In this document: positions 46,971-59,155 of the stretch, piece by piece
Numbering within the stretch: the stretch's first letter is position 1
How the letters are laid out: every line of letters begins with the position of its first letter
Source of the DNA: Anaeramoeba flamelloides
Lineage: Eukaryota > Metamonada > Anaeramoebidae
Assembly (NCBI GenBank): GCA_027625915.1
Contig: JANTQA010000020.1
Coordinates: 1,798,001-1,862,000 of the forward strand
Direction of reading: 5' to 3'
Length of the DNA: 64,000 nt
Notes under the pieces: model-generated
Databases searched by the model: none
What the model was told of the DNA's origin: nothing
The model's input: only the letters and a program-made list of their open reading frames with translations
Program-made: the position numbers and the translations under genes

Positions 46971-47877
46971 TATGTTTTTTTTGTAAAATTTGGATAAACA
47001 GAAAATTAGGAACTTGTTTGAATTTTTCTTTTAACTTATTTTTTAAAAATATTTTCGCTAAAGATTATCCTTATAATTTTGTTTTTGTTATTCGAATTTT
47101 TTCTTTCAAAAGAAGGCCAATTTCAAATTATTCCATTTAGTTCCACTTTGACTATTGGGCAAGATACACCTCAAGGATAATTGAATATATCCTGAAGAGT
47201 ATTTTTTTTTAGAATAAATGTTTAATGTATCAAAAATTTTAAATTGGAATTTGATATCATTAGTATAATTATTATTATTTTATCAGAGTGTTTATTATTT
47301 TTTTCTTCAATTCAATCAGAAATCCCTTAGCATTACCAATAACCAAATTGTGAATTGAATATTTTTTTTTATTTTTTTTTTTTTTGAATTATTAGTAAAA
47401 GATTATTAGACAAAGAATTTATAAATATTTATCATTAAAGAAAAAATCCATAAATGACAGGATCCATTTTTGCAAGAAGATGGTTGATTATAAATTTGTA
47501 ATATTTTGGAAATGGTTGTAAGAAGTAATACATCATACAAAATAATAGCATTATGTATACTAAGACCGAATCTACACCCAATTCAAAAAATTTCGACACA
47601 CCAAAAATTAAAAATAGATCAAAAAAACCCGATTTATTATAAACCCCCTTTCAAAATCATTGGCCCATTAAAAATCAAATTTCAAAGAAAAATATTTTTA
47701 ATAATTGAATTTATCTATTATAATATAAAAATTTCGATTTTAATATTCAGTTCTATACTCAAGAGATATTTTTTTTTCTTTAAAAAATAAAAGAAAAAGA
47801 AATAAAAAAACTGTTAAAAAAATTCGGCTGATTTATTCTGAAAGAAGTATTACATAAAAAATAGAAAATTTAAAAAA

Positions 47878-48019
47878 TTAGTAAAGCCCATTTATCCATT
47901 CTCCTTCCATTTGGATAACTAAATCTAATTTCTTTTTCATATTTGAAACCAATTTTTTCATTAAAGCATCTGTTACTTCTTTCCAATTTTTCATTTTCAT
48001 TTTCCATTCTAACAAAACA
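47878..48019 (-). other. Possible orphan terminal exon
   Basis: After an acceptor-like TTTTTTCGATAG, 47 codons read like normal protein before TAA: LLEWKMKMKNWKEVTDALMK, then LVSNMKKKLDLVIQ, then MEGEWINGLY. No partner exon was found further up the minus strand, where repeat C lies. It could be a gene relic, the end of an undetected gene, or chance. Confidence 0.22.
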
Positions 48020-48124
48020 CTATCGAAAAAATAAAAAAGAGAAAAAATGATTTATTTGCAAACTTTTCATTGTGAGGGGAACAACTTCCAATGAATAAAA
48101 ATTCAAAATTCAAATGTAACTTGG

Positions 48125-48985
48125 GCAATTTATTCTGAAATTTAGTTTAGTTTTCCAAACATAATATGAAATAACACCTATGTTACAGAGTATTAATGTT
48201 TTAATAAATAACGGTTTTAATCCAAACAAGACAAAAAATATCAAACAAGAAAAAATAAAAAATGATGTGTATCGAAAATAATGAAACATGCGAAATAAAA
48301 AATGCATTTGGTAAATTTGTTGAAATTTCACCAATAATAATTGATCAATCAAATGATAAGATATCACCGACGAATTGTATGTGATTTTTCAATTTAAAAA
48401 AATCAATACTACAGCCAATTTATTCAACTTGTGAATTTTTTCTTTCCTTTTGTAATATAACCTGAAAAAAAAAAATTGTTTAAAACATTTTTTTCTTTCA
48501 TCATGTTGTAACAAAAATTGTTTTGTTTCAACTTGTAAGGTTTCATTCTGAAACATTACAAAAATTCTTGCTTTTAAATGCACCTAAACCCCCATTAAAG
48601 CCAATCTATTCAACTTGAGAATTTTTCTTTCATTATGAAGTTTAACTTGAAAGAAAAAAATTGCTTTAAACAATTTTTGTTACAACATGATGAAAGAAAA
48701 AAATGTTTTAAACAATTTTTTTGTTTCAGGTTATATTACAAAAGGAAAGAAAAAATTCACAAGTTGAATAAATTGGCGGTAACCTTCTATAAACCTTCAA
48801 AAAAAAATTTCTCAGATCTAAAGAAACAAATTATGTAACTGCAAAAAAGGATATGAAAACAAAACAAAAAATAAAAAAAATAAAATAGTTTGTAAAATCA
48901 AAATTCTTTCTAAATTGAATTTAAAGTGTGGTATTACTATTATTTCAACTGTTTAAACTTCGTCCAAATTTATGGAATATAGTTT
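48125..48985 (+). repeat. Dispersed repeat C, copy 2 (split by an insertion)
   Basis: Collinear with 12430-12912 on both sides of the fold-back element at 48410-48781. The two copies are diverged, so the repeat is older than the insertion. Confidence 0.8.
48410..48781. mobile_element. Fold-back element, 372 bp, inserted in repeat C
   Basis: Arms 48410-48520 and 48671-48781 (111 bp each) are near-perfect reverse complements; both strands even translate to the same peptide block, FLLQHDERKKCFKQFF. The outer tip reads GCCAATTTATTCAACTTGTG. A third, diverged copy of the left arm (from GCCAATCTATTCAACTTGAG, about 48600-48670) lies between the arms, so the element may be composite. No transposase is encoded. 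Confidence 0.88.
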
Positions 48986-49084
48986 GCATTTATTTTACAA
49001 TATTTTTTTAACTTTCATTCTTGTTTATATATAATAAATATCATTAATTAAATATTTCAAAATTTCGGATCTAAATTGTATATG

Positions 49085-49415
49085 TGATTTTCGAGATATG
49101 ACAATTGGTGAAAATTATTTTATTTTTTATTGTTAAAAAATATTCAAAATAAGTACAATCGAGTCAAATTTACAATAGAATTGAAAACTTATAACTATAT
49201 TTGGTTATTGTTTAAATGATCGTTTACGTCCTTCTCAGATTGCAGTTTTTTTTTTAAATTAACTGCATATTGTTTTTTCTAAAAATAATGCAATTTTTTT
49301 CATATTTTGTAAATATTCTCCTCCATATATTTATAAATAGAAACTGAATCATTTTATATTACTATTAATTTTATATTACTAAGTTTTGAATAGAATTGTC
49401 TATTAAGGGTTAATG
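49085..49415 (+). repeat. Dispersed repeat H, copy 2
   Basis: Moderately similar to 31495-31830; the best-shared run is AATAGAATTGAAAAC followed by TATAACT. Confidence 0.55.
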
Positions 49416-52400
49416 CTATAACACAGACACACATATCTATAAATTAATAACACTTTTTTTGAAATATCTTAGTTTTTGTATCTAACCATGTTTTAATGTT
49501 TTTGAAAGAACTAAAAAAGAAAATTATTTTTTAAAAGGTAATGAGTTTTTTACCTTTTCCAAATATACATTTTTGGTTTTACTCCCCCCTCTTCATAATT
49601 TTAAAGTTTATGGACCTGAATAAAAAAGTAAAAGCATTATTCGAATTGGTCAACTTGATGATATACAGTCTTGAACAAATTGAATAACCCAAACACAAAG
49701 AATACATAATCTAGTGAGATGCTGTAACTAAAGCGAACTGAATCCAATAGATATAATTTGAAACGTAACCGAAGTGAACAAAATCGAACTTTCCGAATAA
49801 TATAAAACACTGTTACTTGAAACTGGGTGAATTCTCTTGAGTAAGTATCTTGTACTGGGATTTTTCACAAAGAAAACTTTTGGTAACTTTCAAAAAATCG
49901 AACAAAAAAATAAAAAAAAAAAGAAAAAGAAAAACACCAAAAAGATAATATTTATTATTAAAAACCAAATACTTTTCTTACAATATCCACACTTTATAGA
50001 TTCAAACCATCTTTAAAGTTTTAAATTAAAACTTAATTAAGACTATTCTAATTTTATGAACTGTGAGGGTTGAAATAAAATATTAAAACAGAAAAAAGTT
50101 TTAAAAGACAATGAATTGAGGAAAAGTAAAAATATTGGAATTTTTGGATTTTTTAGATTTTGCTTGAAAATCATTTATTGATCCAAAAAAATTTTGAATT
50201 TCCAGAAGAAAACAAGGCAAAACTAAAAAGCTATATTTTTGAGATTAAGTAAATACCATTCGACTTTCTTTTCAAGTATATTTATACTCTCTCGCTACAC
50301 TCTAACATACTTGAAAATAAAGTGGAGTGACATTTTCCTAATGAAATTTTTTTTCTTCAAAATTTGTTGAGAATAATTTGGATTTGATGAAGGAAAATTG
50401 TTTTTATCCCAACTCAAAATTTACCAAAAAAAACCTATATTTTTCAAGTTAACCAGATCCCTAAGATCAAGTTTCTTTTAAGTCTATAAATATGTTACTA
50501 GTTGGATAAATAGTATTCACTAACCATAAAATTCTACTAATCCTTAAGTAAATTATTTTTTTTTTTGATCTATAGTCGGTATAATATTTAAACCTCTCTA
50601 TTTAAAAAAATATTTATTAAGGTGATCCAAAAAATTGCACATATTATAACCAAAAAAACACCCATAGAACACTTAAATACAAAAAAATAAAAATTTTTAA
50701 CGTTTTTGTGATATTTTAGAATATTTTTTTATTTATTTTTTTTATTCTCTTTTTCTTGTCTTTGTTAAAAAATTTATTGTTTATTTTCATTTTTTTAAAG
50801 AAAAGATATCATCCAAGTTCAATATTTTTGGATAAATTATAACCTAAAGATAAAATGGAAAATATATAAAGTGTTTAAAAAACCAGGTGATAATTATGCT
50901 GAAGACGTTCTCTTTAATAATTTTTAAAAAAATAAAATTTAGATTTTTTGAATTTTTCAAATAATAATTAGATTGAAGAAAAAGGTTTTTTTAAACAATA
51001 TAACTAACTTAAACTTGTAAATGTAATATGTATTAGTACAATATGTAAATAAAAATATACTTTTTTTTTTTTTTTTTTTTTTTGATATTTTATTATTCTA
51101 AGAAATTTATTGTTTTTTATTAATGTTGTTAAAGTATACAGCTCATAATTATTTATTTAAAACATTTCCAAGAGTAATTAATCATTTTTGTTTGAATTAT
51201 AAATCAATTTTTCAAAAAAAGTATAATTATTTATAATAGAGATGTTATATTAAGAGAGAATGATTTACAAATAACAATATTGATCTTCAGATTAATATTA
51301 AAAAGTAATTGAAATTTAATACTTTATAAATATTTACCTGATTTAAAAAATATTGTGAATAAGAATATTAATTATTCCAAGAATGTACATATCTAAACAA
51401 ACAAAAAATTAATTAATTGTCAAAAATGGAAAAAACAGTAATAATTTTATAAATTATCAGCTGAGAGATCATTATTTAATGTTTTCCATTTGGTTTGAAG
51501 ATTTATTGAAAATTTACATTTTTTTAAAAAACCAACAATTGAATAATAATTGAGTACCTAAATATTAATTTATTTGATATAAGTAACGTTCAAAATTCCA
51601 AAATATTATAAACTCTCCAATAAATTCTAAAATTTTAATTAACCTCAATTAAATCATTTTCAAATCCAATTTGACTCTTGAAGAAGGCGTTTAAATTCAA
51701 TTTTTTTTCATTAAAAGTCATTCAAAAAAGATAGATCAAAAAATTGTTTATCATCCTCTATGTCTTTTTTTTCGTCTAATTCTTATTATTTCTTTGTAAA
51801 GTTTAAAGTAAATTTAAATAGTACAGAAGTAAAATACCAAGATATCGACAATTTCACTTTTAAAACATTCACAAAAAACTTAGATAAAAGTAAAAGATAG
51901 TTTTACAAAAATCAAACATATTTTCATAACAAAACTTAACTTGATGATGTGGTGAAATTATAAAGCTTTAAAACTATATACATTAACCAATTATTATATT
52001 GACAAGTTATTATTAATTTTAATCAATAATATTTTGACTCCAATAGATGGCGGATAAATAAAAAAGTAACGAGTTTAATTTTCAAAATTGTAACACATTC
52101 TCCTTAAAGAATAATTAATAAAACAAATGTAAAACTTGATCAAGACAGAATCTCAATTTAATAAAAAGATACGAAATTAAAAAAAAAAAAAAATTATAAT
52201 TCTAGGTGTATGAGCATATTATCGAAAAAATTAAAATTTTCAAAAAAAAAAAAGATAATTAATTGGGAAATAGATACTTTTAAAATTATTAAATTAACAC
52301 TAAAACATTTAAGACAAAAATTAATTATTAATAATTATAAGTGGAAAGACCAAAATTATTTAAAAATTCATTAGAAATAATAATAATATCAATAAAAAGT

Positions 52401-52559
52401 TATGGAGTCATTGTACTTAGAGTTCCATTTAGTAACTTGTTTTTTTTTTGAATTCATGTAATAAAAATACAAGTTAAAAAAATTTTCTTGTTAATTCTGC
52501 AATTAAAAAAAAATAATATTTCCAATTTTATTGAGGTTTTCTTTTTTATTTGTAAATAC

Positions 52560-52810
52560 TATTAATTTTCGTTAGGTTTTTTTGAGTTTTCTATTTGTTT
52601 GAAAAATTGATAGATTTTCGTTGTTGGATTTTTTTTACTTTTTGAAATAAACCGAAAATTTATTAAATTTTCTTTACATTTCAGAAAACCTCAAAAAAAC
52701 CTAGAAAACTTCACAAATAGACAGAATTCTCTAGAAAAGCACCATAGGTTTTCCAGAATTCAAAATTATCGAGAAAAATCAATGATTTTACTCTATTCTT
52801 TGAAAGGTTA
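52560..52810 (+). repeat. Dispersed repeat G, copy 2
   Basis: Shares AAATAAACCGAAAATT, GGTTTTCCAGAATTCAAAA and TCGAGAAAAATC-type words with 35880-36235. It folds on itself (GTTAGGTTTTTTTGAG against CTCAAAAAAACCTAG). Confidence 0.6.
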
Positions 52811-53687
52811 GGCAATCTACCACACTTCATCGAATTCCTCAATTGTTATTTAGAAATTTTAATATAGACTTAAAAATAAATTTATTACCTATTAAGGCTA
52901 ATAAATATGAGTGAATCGCTTTTTCTAATAATATCAAAAATAGTAATAATATTCTTTTTTAATATACTAGAAATATTAAATTTTTTAAATTCGGATCTCC
53001 AGATTTTACGATTATTTTCATAGGCTGGGTAGATCCAGAGAAAATGAGAAAATCTACAAAAATTTCACTTTTTTATTGATTTTAAAATGGATCAGAAAAT
53101 TTTGATATTAATTTTTACTTATTTTGTTTGATTTTTCTTGTTTTAAAGTACTCCTCAAAAAATCATTTTTCAGATTTTTTTAAACAGAAAATAGAATTCC
53201 GTAATATTCTGTTGAGATATAACATAATTTAAACCAACTAACATTTCATAAAGTAAATAAGATAATTCAACCCAATAATCTATTGAATTATTTTCTTTTT
53301 ATTATGAAATTAAATTTTCATAATAAATTTTTCAAAAAATAAGAACAAATTCCAAAAATCTACAAAACAATAAAAGACATGAAAAAGAAAAAAAATGTTG
53401 TTTTTTTTTTGATTCAATTAAAAATATTAAAAAGAAAAACTTTTGACTTTAGTGTTTCTCCTTCCTTAAAGTTATTTTAATTTTTTCCTTCACTGACCAA
53501 CGAATTTTTCAAATTAATTTTTTACTTCTTTGTTTCGATAAAGTCTGAGAACCACAGTAACACTTTGGAAACTATTTTAGTATTATAAAGTCTCTTTTTC
53601 AAACAATAGTCTCGACCAAAACAAAAAAAAATAATATTGATCAAGTCATTTTTCTCTTTTCTACTTTTTACAATTTTTTCTCTCGGA

Positions 53688-54687
53688 ATGGATTATAATA
53701 CTTTTATTAAAAGCTACAAACCAACATTTGTTCCCATTTCCTATAGTAGTTTGTCTAAAGTGATCAATAAGGATGTCTATAGTATTGAACCACAAATCTT
53801 TGGCAAAGATACTTTTCTTTTTTCGTCTGAAATTAAAAAAGAATTAGAAAAAAGAAAAACTATCAAAAACAAAGTAGTATTTCTTTTCCACCAAAAAACA
53901 AAACAAAAAAAAAAATCACCAATTTTCCTTTTCCCTTTGCTTTTGTTTATGTCTTTTTCGAAATTTTCCTAAGAATATGTTTCTGGTTTTTCCTTTAAAA
54001 ATTAAAAAAATACCAACATCCTGTCAACAAAAAAAAAATTAACAAATTTCTTTAAAATTTCCAAAAAAGGAGAAAAGGAATGAATGGTTTGTCAAAATTT
54101 CAAGCCTTTTGCTAAAAGGGTATGAACACTGGAAGCCTACTGAATGTCCAGTCAAGTATCGAATCCAGCAAGTTCGTGAAAACAAAAAAATATCCCTACT
54201 CTTCGAATATGATCTCTATATGAATGTTCAACTGGGACACGCTCATCCGACGTTCCTTATTTTTGAAACAATACATAACCTTTCTTCGTTCAATATCTTT
54301 TTACATAAATTTCGTTCAAAAGTTATCAAAATCTCGTTCCCAATCCTTTTTAATTCCTTCCACAAACAAAAAGACAAAAGCAACCAACAACAAAATAAGA
54401 AAAACGATGACAAAGATGGAAACTCAAAGCCTTCAACTAAAAGCGATCACGACAGCAAAGAAGAAGACTCAAAATCAATCCACTTTAAGAAAAATATCGA
54501 TACAAAGTTTCAAATATTGCAATATTTCAGAAAGGCTCTTAATTATTTATCAACCCTGAAAGTGATAATTTTGCTGAGTAAATCATCGTTTAATAGATTC
54601 AACTTGATTCGTTTTTTTTTGTTTGATTATCTGAATGAGATTTTGGAAAGTTCGTTTCATTTGATTTCCAATTACCTTCAATTTGTA
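53688..54687 (+). CDS. Two exons of unknown protein; possible start of the BEACH gene
   Basis: Exons 53688-53873 (starts MDYNTFIKSYKPTFVPISY) and 54070-54687, joined through GTAGTA...AAAAG in phase 0, give 268 residues. The protein is helical, with a Lys/Asp/Asn-rich loop around residue 155-180 and a Leu/Phe-rich end (LIRFFLFDYLNEILES, LISNYLQF) before a strong donor GTAAGT at 54688. I do not recognise the N-terminus. An acceptor at 54768 would add only two Lys codons and a TAA. The acceptor at 59155 would join it in phase 0 to the BEACH-family exon, which has no start of its own. I favour the second reading. Confidence 0.5.
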
Positions 54688-54952
54688 AGTGATCCATGAT
54701 GTTCTTTTTTATTTTTATTTTTTGTTCTATTTTTTTTTTTTTCTTTTTCAAAAATTTCTGTATTTCAGAAAAAATAAACCAGATTTTAGTGAACACAAGA
54801 AACGCTTGAGGAATAAGAAACCTGAACTTTTTTTTCACTTCAATTATCGATCACTACCGACATTAGTGTTATAAATCCACAGCTATTTCAAAAGAACCCC
54901 TTTTGTTTCAGGATCTAATCAGTCCTGTGAAAAAAAATTTTAGAAATTTTAT

Positions 54953-55355
54953 TGAGTGCCTAATACCAATTAACCTGTGGTGTACGATTGATCTCTCCAA
55001 AAATCAACAATGGAAAAGAGGATATTTTTAGCTTAAAGCAAAAGAGCAACACTCAATTTTTAATTTAAATCGTTGTTAATGATAATTTTGAAAACACCAA
55101 GTCAATTTTCGGAGTTTCGTTCTTTGATGCTTTTTGAAATCCGGAAGATTTTTTTTAATTTCTTCTTTTTTTCCTTTCTCAAATTAGTTCTTTTTGATCT
55201 CGAGAATATTACAAAATCCTTACTTTATCAAATATAAACGGCTATAAAACAACCACATACTGATTAAATGAAATTAAATCAATTTTTTCCTGAAATAAAA
55301 CAATTTGTTTTAAATTGAAGAAATTTAAGCATTTAGAAATATAAAAATAGTATAA
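54953..55355 (+). repeat. Dispersed repeat B, copy 3
   Basis: Collinear with copies at 25150 and 46573. It shares GTGCCTAATACCA with copy 2 and CAATTTGTTTTAAATTGAAG with copy 1. Confidence 0.75.
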
Positions 55356-55424
55356 GATTAATTTTTTTTTTAAAGTTGATTTTATTGGAGAATTGAGAAG
55401 CTTTTAAACTTTTTTTTGTTTTAT

Positions 55425-55675
55425 TTGAATTTTTTTCATTTGGATTCTCTGTGAAATTTTTTTTGTTATTGGAATTTTTGTAATTAGAGATCTTTTGAAA
55501 TTTTTTTGTTTATTATTTGAATCTTTGTAATGAGGTTCTGTGATATATTTTAGTTGTTATTGTAATTTTTGTAATGAGAGATCTTTTGAAATTTTTTTGT
55601 TTATTATTTGAATTTTTTTCATAGAGAAACTATTAATTTTTTTTTTTTTATGTTATTTGAATTTTTTCAACCAAT
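55425..55675 (+). repeat. Minisatellite, about 46-bp unit, five copies
   Basis: Units begin near GAATTTTTGTAAT and most contain GAGATCTTTTGAAATTTTTTT then GTTTATTATTT. Two units (about 55488 and 55576) are nearly identical over 40 bp. A reversed unit appears near 57530-57565. Confidence 0.75.
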
Positions 55676-55879
55676 TGAAGTACAATTTCAACATCATTTT
55701 TAGTGGAAAGTCTCTCATTGAGTAGTGAGCAAATTCGCAGAAAGTAACTAGACACTTAAATACAAAATTTATTTCGATTAGATCGAAAAAATTCCATTTT
55801 ATTAGGTATTGTATTTTTCTAATAACTACAGATGATAAAAAAAGGGTCAAATGTAAAAAAAAACTTTCAAATCGGTATC

Positions 55880-56400
55880 GATTATAAAATAAACTATTTT
55901 TTAAAAATATTGAATCACTTTATAATGTTAACAAAAGCTGCTTTGCAGGTTTTATCTCATATTTTTTTCAAAAAAATTTTTCAATTATTCTTATCTGAAA
56001 ATAATTTTTCAATTTTTAAATCAAAATTTTAGTTTTACTTTTTCTCGATAAAATTTTTGTTTTGAATAAAATTTTTCTTTTTTTCTATCTTTTTTTGGTT
56101 TTTTTTTATTTCTCTTTACTGATTTTTTTTTTATTTAAATAAAGTAAAGATGAAAAAAAAAAAAAATTGAAAATCCAAATTAAAGTTAAGAAAAGTGATG
56201 CTATGTAATGTCTTTTGAAGTGAATATATTTATTAGCAAAAAATCTTCTTGTTAATCCTTTTTCTTTTTTATTTCAGTAATAAAAAATATGTAATACACA
56301 TTTAAAAAATTGTCATTCACTTTTTTTAGATTTTGATTTTATTTTTTGTAATTAAAAAGTATCAGGTCTATGTATTTATAATAATTAAAAAAAGAGGTAG
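55880..56400 (+). repeat. Dispersed repeat E, copy 2
   Basis: Same strand as 17070-17790. Shares TTGAATCACTTTATAATGTT, AATATATTTATTAGCAAA and TCTTCTTGTTAATCC-like runs. Confidence 0.7.
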
Positions 56401-57339
56401 TAATAAGATTTAATAATTAATGTATTTCCAAAAAAAGTGGAAAATTGTTTTTGAGATTTCAAAAAAAATCTTCTTTGTTAGTTGATCTATTCGTAATTTT
56501 GTAATAAAATTAAGTTAAATATTGTATACTGATTGAACCAATCTATATTGTGCTTATTTCTAAATATTCTCATTAAAATATTTCCCAAAATATGAAAAAA
56601 AAAAAAAACACTTTTTTTTTTGGGGAAAACAATATACGGCCAAATTTCAATAAAAAACTGGAAATATGGTAAGGTTATAAACGATTTTTTTAAACAAAAA
56701 TAAAAAACAATTTTAAGTTTTCCAATACTATTGGAAATTTTGTCTAGATTAACTCCCAAAGGAAAACGATTTTTTCGATCAAAAAGAAAAAAATAATCAC
56801 AAATTTTTACCCCTAAAAAATCATAAATAACCGAGATTAGGAATTTTAATATCTTTTATTTAATGTAATACTTATAAAAAATCGAAAAAATTTTTACGAA
56901 TCAATAAATAATTAATAATAATTTTGTATATTTAACAAGTTTTTTAAAGGATTGGATTTAATAAAAAATATTTTAAAATAAGTTTGTCTACTCTTTTTTA
57001 GAAATGGCTTAATTATCATTGAACACAAAAAAAGATTTTTTTTTTTTCAATTTATTATTTCAGTTTAGTTATAATTTTTTGAGATATAAACCCAATTTCA
57101 ATTGTAATTGACCTGCCAAAAATGAAAAATTCATTTTTTTTTTTGAATCAACAAACCAATTTTAATTAGAAATTGGAGAAATAATAATCTCCATGTTAGA
57201 TTTGATATTCATCAAGGAAATACCTGAACAAACAACAAATTTACGAAAAAAATAATAAAATGTTAAAAAAAAAAAAAATTGAGCTCCTTTCATTGAAACA
57301 TCTCTGTAAAAAATTCACAATTTATACAATTTTTAAAAT

Positions 57340-57640
57340 TGTTGAGAATAATATTTTTTGCTACTAAATATATTCACTTCAAAAGACAATGTAAAGACTC
57401 AATTTTCTTAACTTTAATTTGGATTTTTAATTTTTTTTTTTTTACATATTTTCTTATAAAAAAAAAAGAAAAAAAGAAAAAAAGAAAAAAAGATAACAAA
57501 AGAAAAATGAAAACAGAAAACAAAAAAAAAAATTTCAAAAGATCTCTAATTACAAAAATTCCAATAACAAAAAAAAGAAAAACAAAAAGAAAAACAAAAA
57601 AAGAAAAAGCAAAGAGAAAATAAACAAAAAATGATCTGAT
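57340..57640 (-). repeat. Dispersed repeat E and minisatellite, inverted copy
   Basis: The reverse complement carries ATTGTCTTTTGAAGTGAATA then TATTTAGTAG, matching 56209-56240, and TTATTGGAATTTTTGTAATT then AGAGATCTTTTG, matching the 55425-55675 minisatellite. A (AAAAAG)n tract fills the middle and makes a spurious Lys-rich open frame. Confidence 0.7.
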
Positions 57641-59155
57641 CTAAAAATCGAAAATTTATTTTGAGAAGAATATTAGATAAAACCCATAGAATTTATTCTA
57701 TTATTAAATAAAAACTGGGCCACTCTGGCTGAAAAGGAGTTTAGTTTAATAGTAAAAGCGAAATTTTTTGAAATATTTTTCTTCTTATTTTTCACTGATT
57801 AACAAAAATACTTTGAATTAAAAATTACACAAACTGATTTAATAGCATTTTTTTAAGGCATTAAATACAAATTACCCTGGTAAGAAAAAATATGAAGAAA
57901 AAAAAAAATTCGAAAAAAAAAGTCAATAAAGTAATGTTGGACGATTAACTCTTGAATTTTACCGGTTGGATATATTTATATTTTGATTTAATTTGATCTT
58001 TTGTTTTCTATTTTAAATTTAACAATCAATCTATTTGTGTTTATTATTTCAAAATAAAAAGACTGGTTGCTTTTATCATGCATTTTTGTTCCTTTATTTG
58101 TTTCCATTCTGTTCATATCTTCATTTTTTTCATCTCCAAAAAAGAAATAACCTTTTCATTTTAAAAAATGATAGGATAGTGCAACTGGAAAAACACTGGA
58201 TGTCTGCTTTATTCATTCAACTTAATTTTTGTTTCACTTTTCTTTTTATTTGAATGAAAAATGGAATAGAAAAGAAAAGTCATTATAAAAGAAAAGAAAA
58301 AACCACAGTGAAAAATTTTTTAAAAAATATTTATTCCAATTCTCATTTTTTTTTTATATGTTTAAAACCTTACATTTTTGTAATAGATTTAAAGATCAAA
58401 GTGTTTTAGAATTCTTTTTGTTTTACAAAAATTAAAAAATTCTCTATTTAATTACCTTTTCACACCCAAAGGCTCCAAAACAAACGAAAAAACACGAATT
58501 TACATTATTTTTAATCACTTCTACTAGTATTGCATTCCACGTGTAGCAATATATTCCAAAACAAATAATTGAAGATTTTTGAGTTGTAGTCCGATAAATT
58601 AAGAAATATTTAAATTAAACGCGAATTTTTATAAAAACTCAAAATTAAACGTGTTAACTTTGTATGCCAACTGTTTTTTATTTAAAAATTTTTCGTTCAA
58701 AAAATTTTCCTACCAGTAAAGAGAAAAAAAAAAATCAGTATTATAGGTGTTTTTTTTTATTTGATATTATTAGAATCAAAAATGAATGAATTGATAAAAA
58801 AAAAAAATCATTTAATTTAATCGAATAATAAATATTTGATAAATTAAAAATAATACTTTAATTCATCAATGTAAAAAAATATTTAAAAATTATGATAAAT
58901 ATTGCTTTTAAATCTTCATTTAAATAATCAAAATAATTTCTTATTTTAGAACAAATTCTAATATTTATACTATCTTAACCTCATCCAAAATTTAATATCA
59001 AATGTATTAATTATTTTAAAAAATATAATTCTAAATCAATTACTTTTTTTTTTTTTTTTTTTTTTTTCTCAAAAAATAAAAATAAAAATAAAAACAAAAA
59101 AACAAAATAATAAAATAAAAAAAAAATTTGATTGATATATTTAATATAAAAATAG

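Larger units (their letters stand above)
45883..53687. other. Large intergenic region (7.8 kb), repeats
   Basis: Contains a perfect palindrome (46271-46298), repeat B copy 2, a possible orphan exon on the minus strand (47878-48019), repeat C copy 2 with a fold-back insertion, repeat H copy 2 and repeat G copy 2. 49400-52540 shows nothing that I recognise beyond AT-rich sequence, a T run at 51061-51083, and a short GC-richer stretch near 49690-49800 with several CGAAC-like words. Confidence 0.5.
54688..59155 (+). other. Putative giant intron (4468 bp) or intergenic region
   Basis: Bounded by GTAAGT at 54688 and AATAG ending at 59155. It holds repeat B copy 3, a 46-bp minisatellite, repeat E copies 2 and 3 in inverted orientation, A/T simple repeats and a T run at about 59043-59067. 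No coding exon is recognised. Confidence 0.4.

Noticed and set aside
48389-48838. Two small open frames, one on each strand
   Set aside because: They encode the same peptide block only because they are the two arms of the fold-back element.
54769-54868. Possible third exon reading KNKPDFSEHKKRLRNKKPE
   Set aside because: The phase-0 donor at 54688 joins it in a frame that stops after two codons, and no alternative donor fits its open frame.
57339-57623. 94-codon Lys-rich open frame
   Set aside because: It comes from an AAAAAG simple repeat in the inverted repeat E copy.
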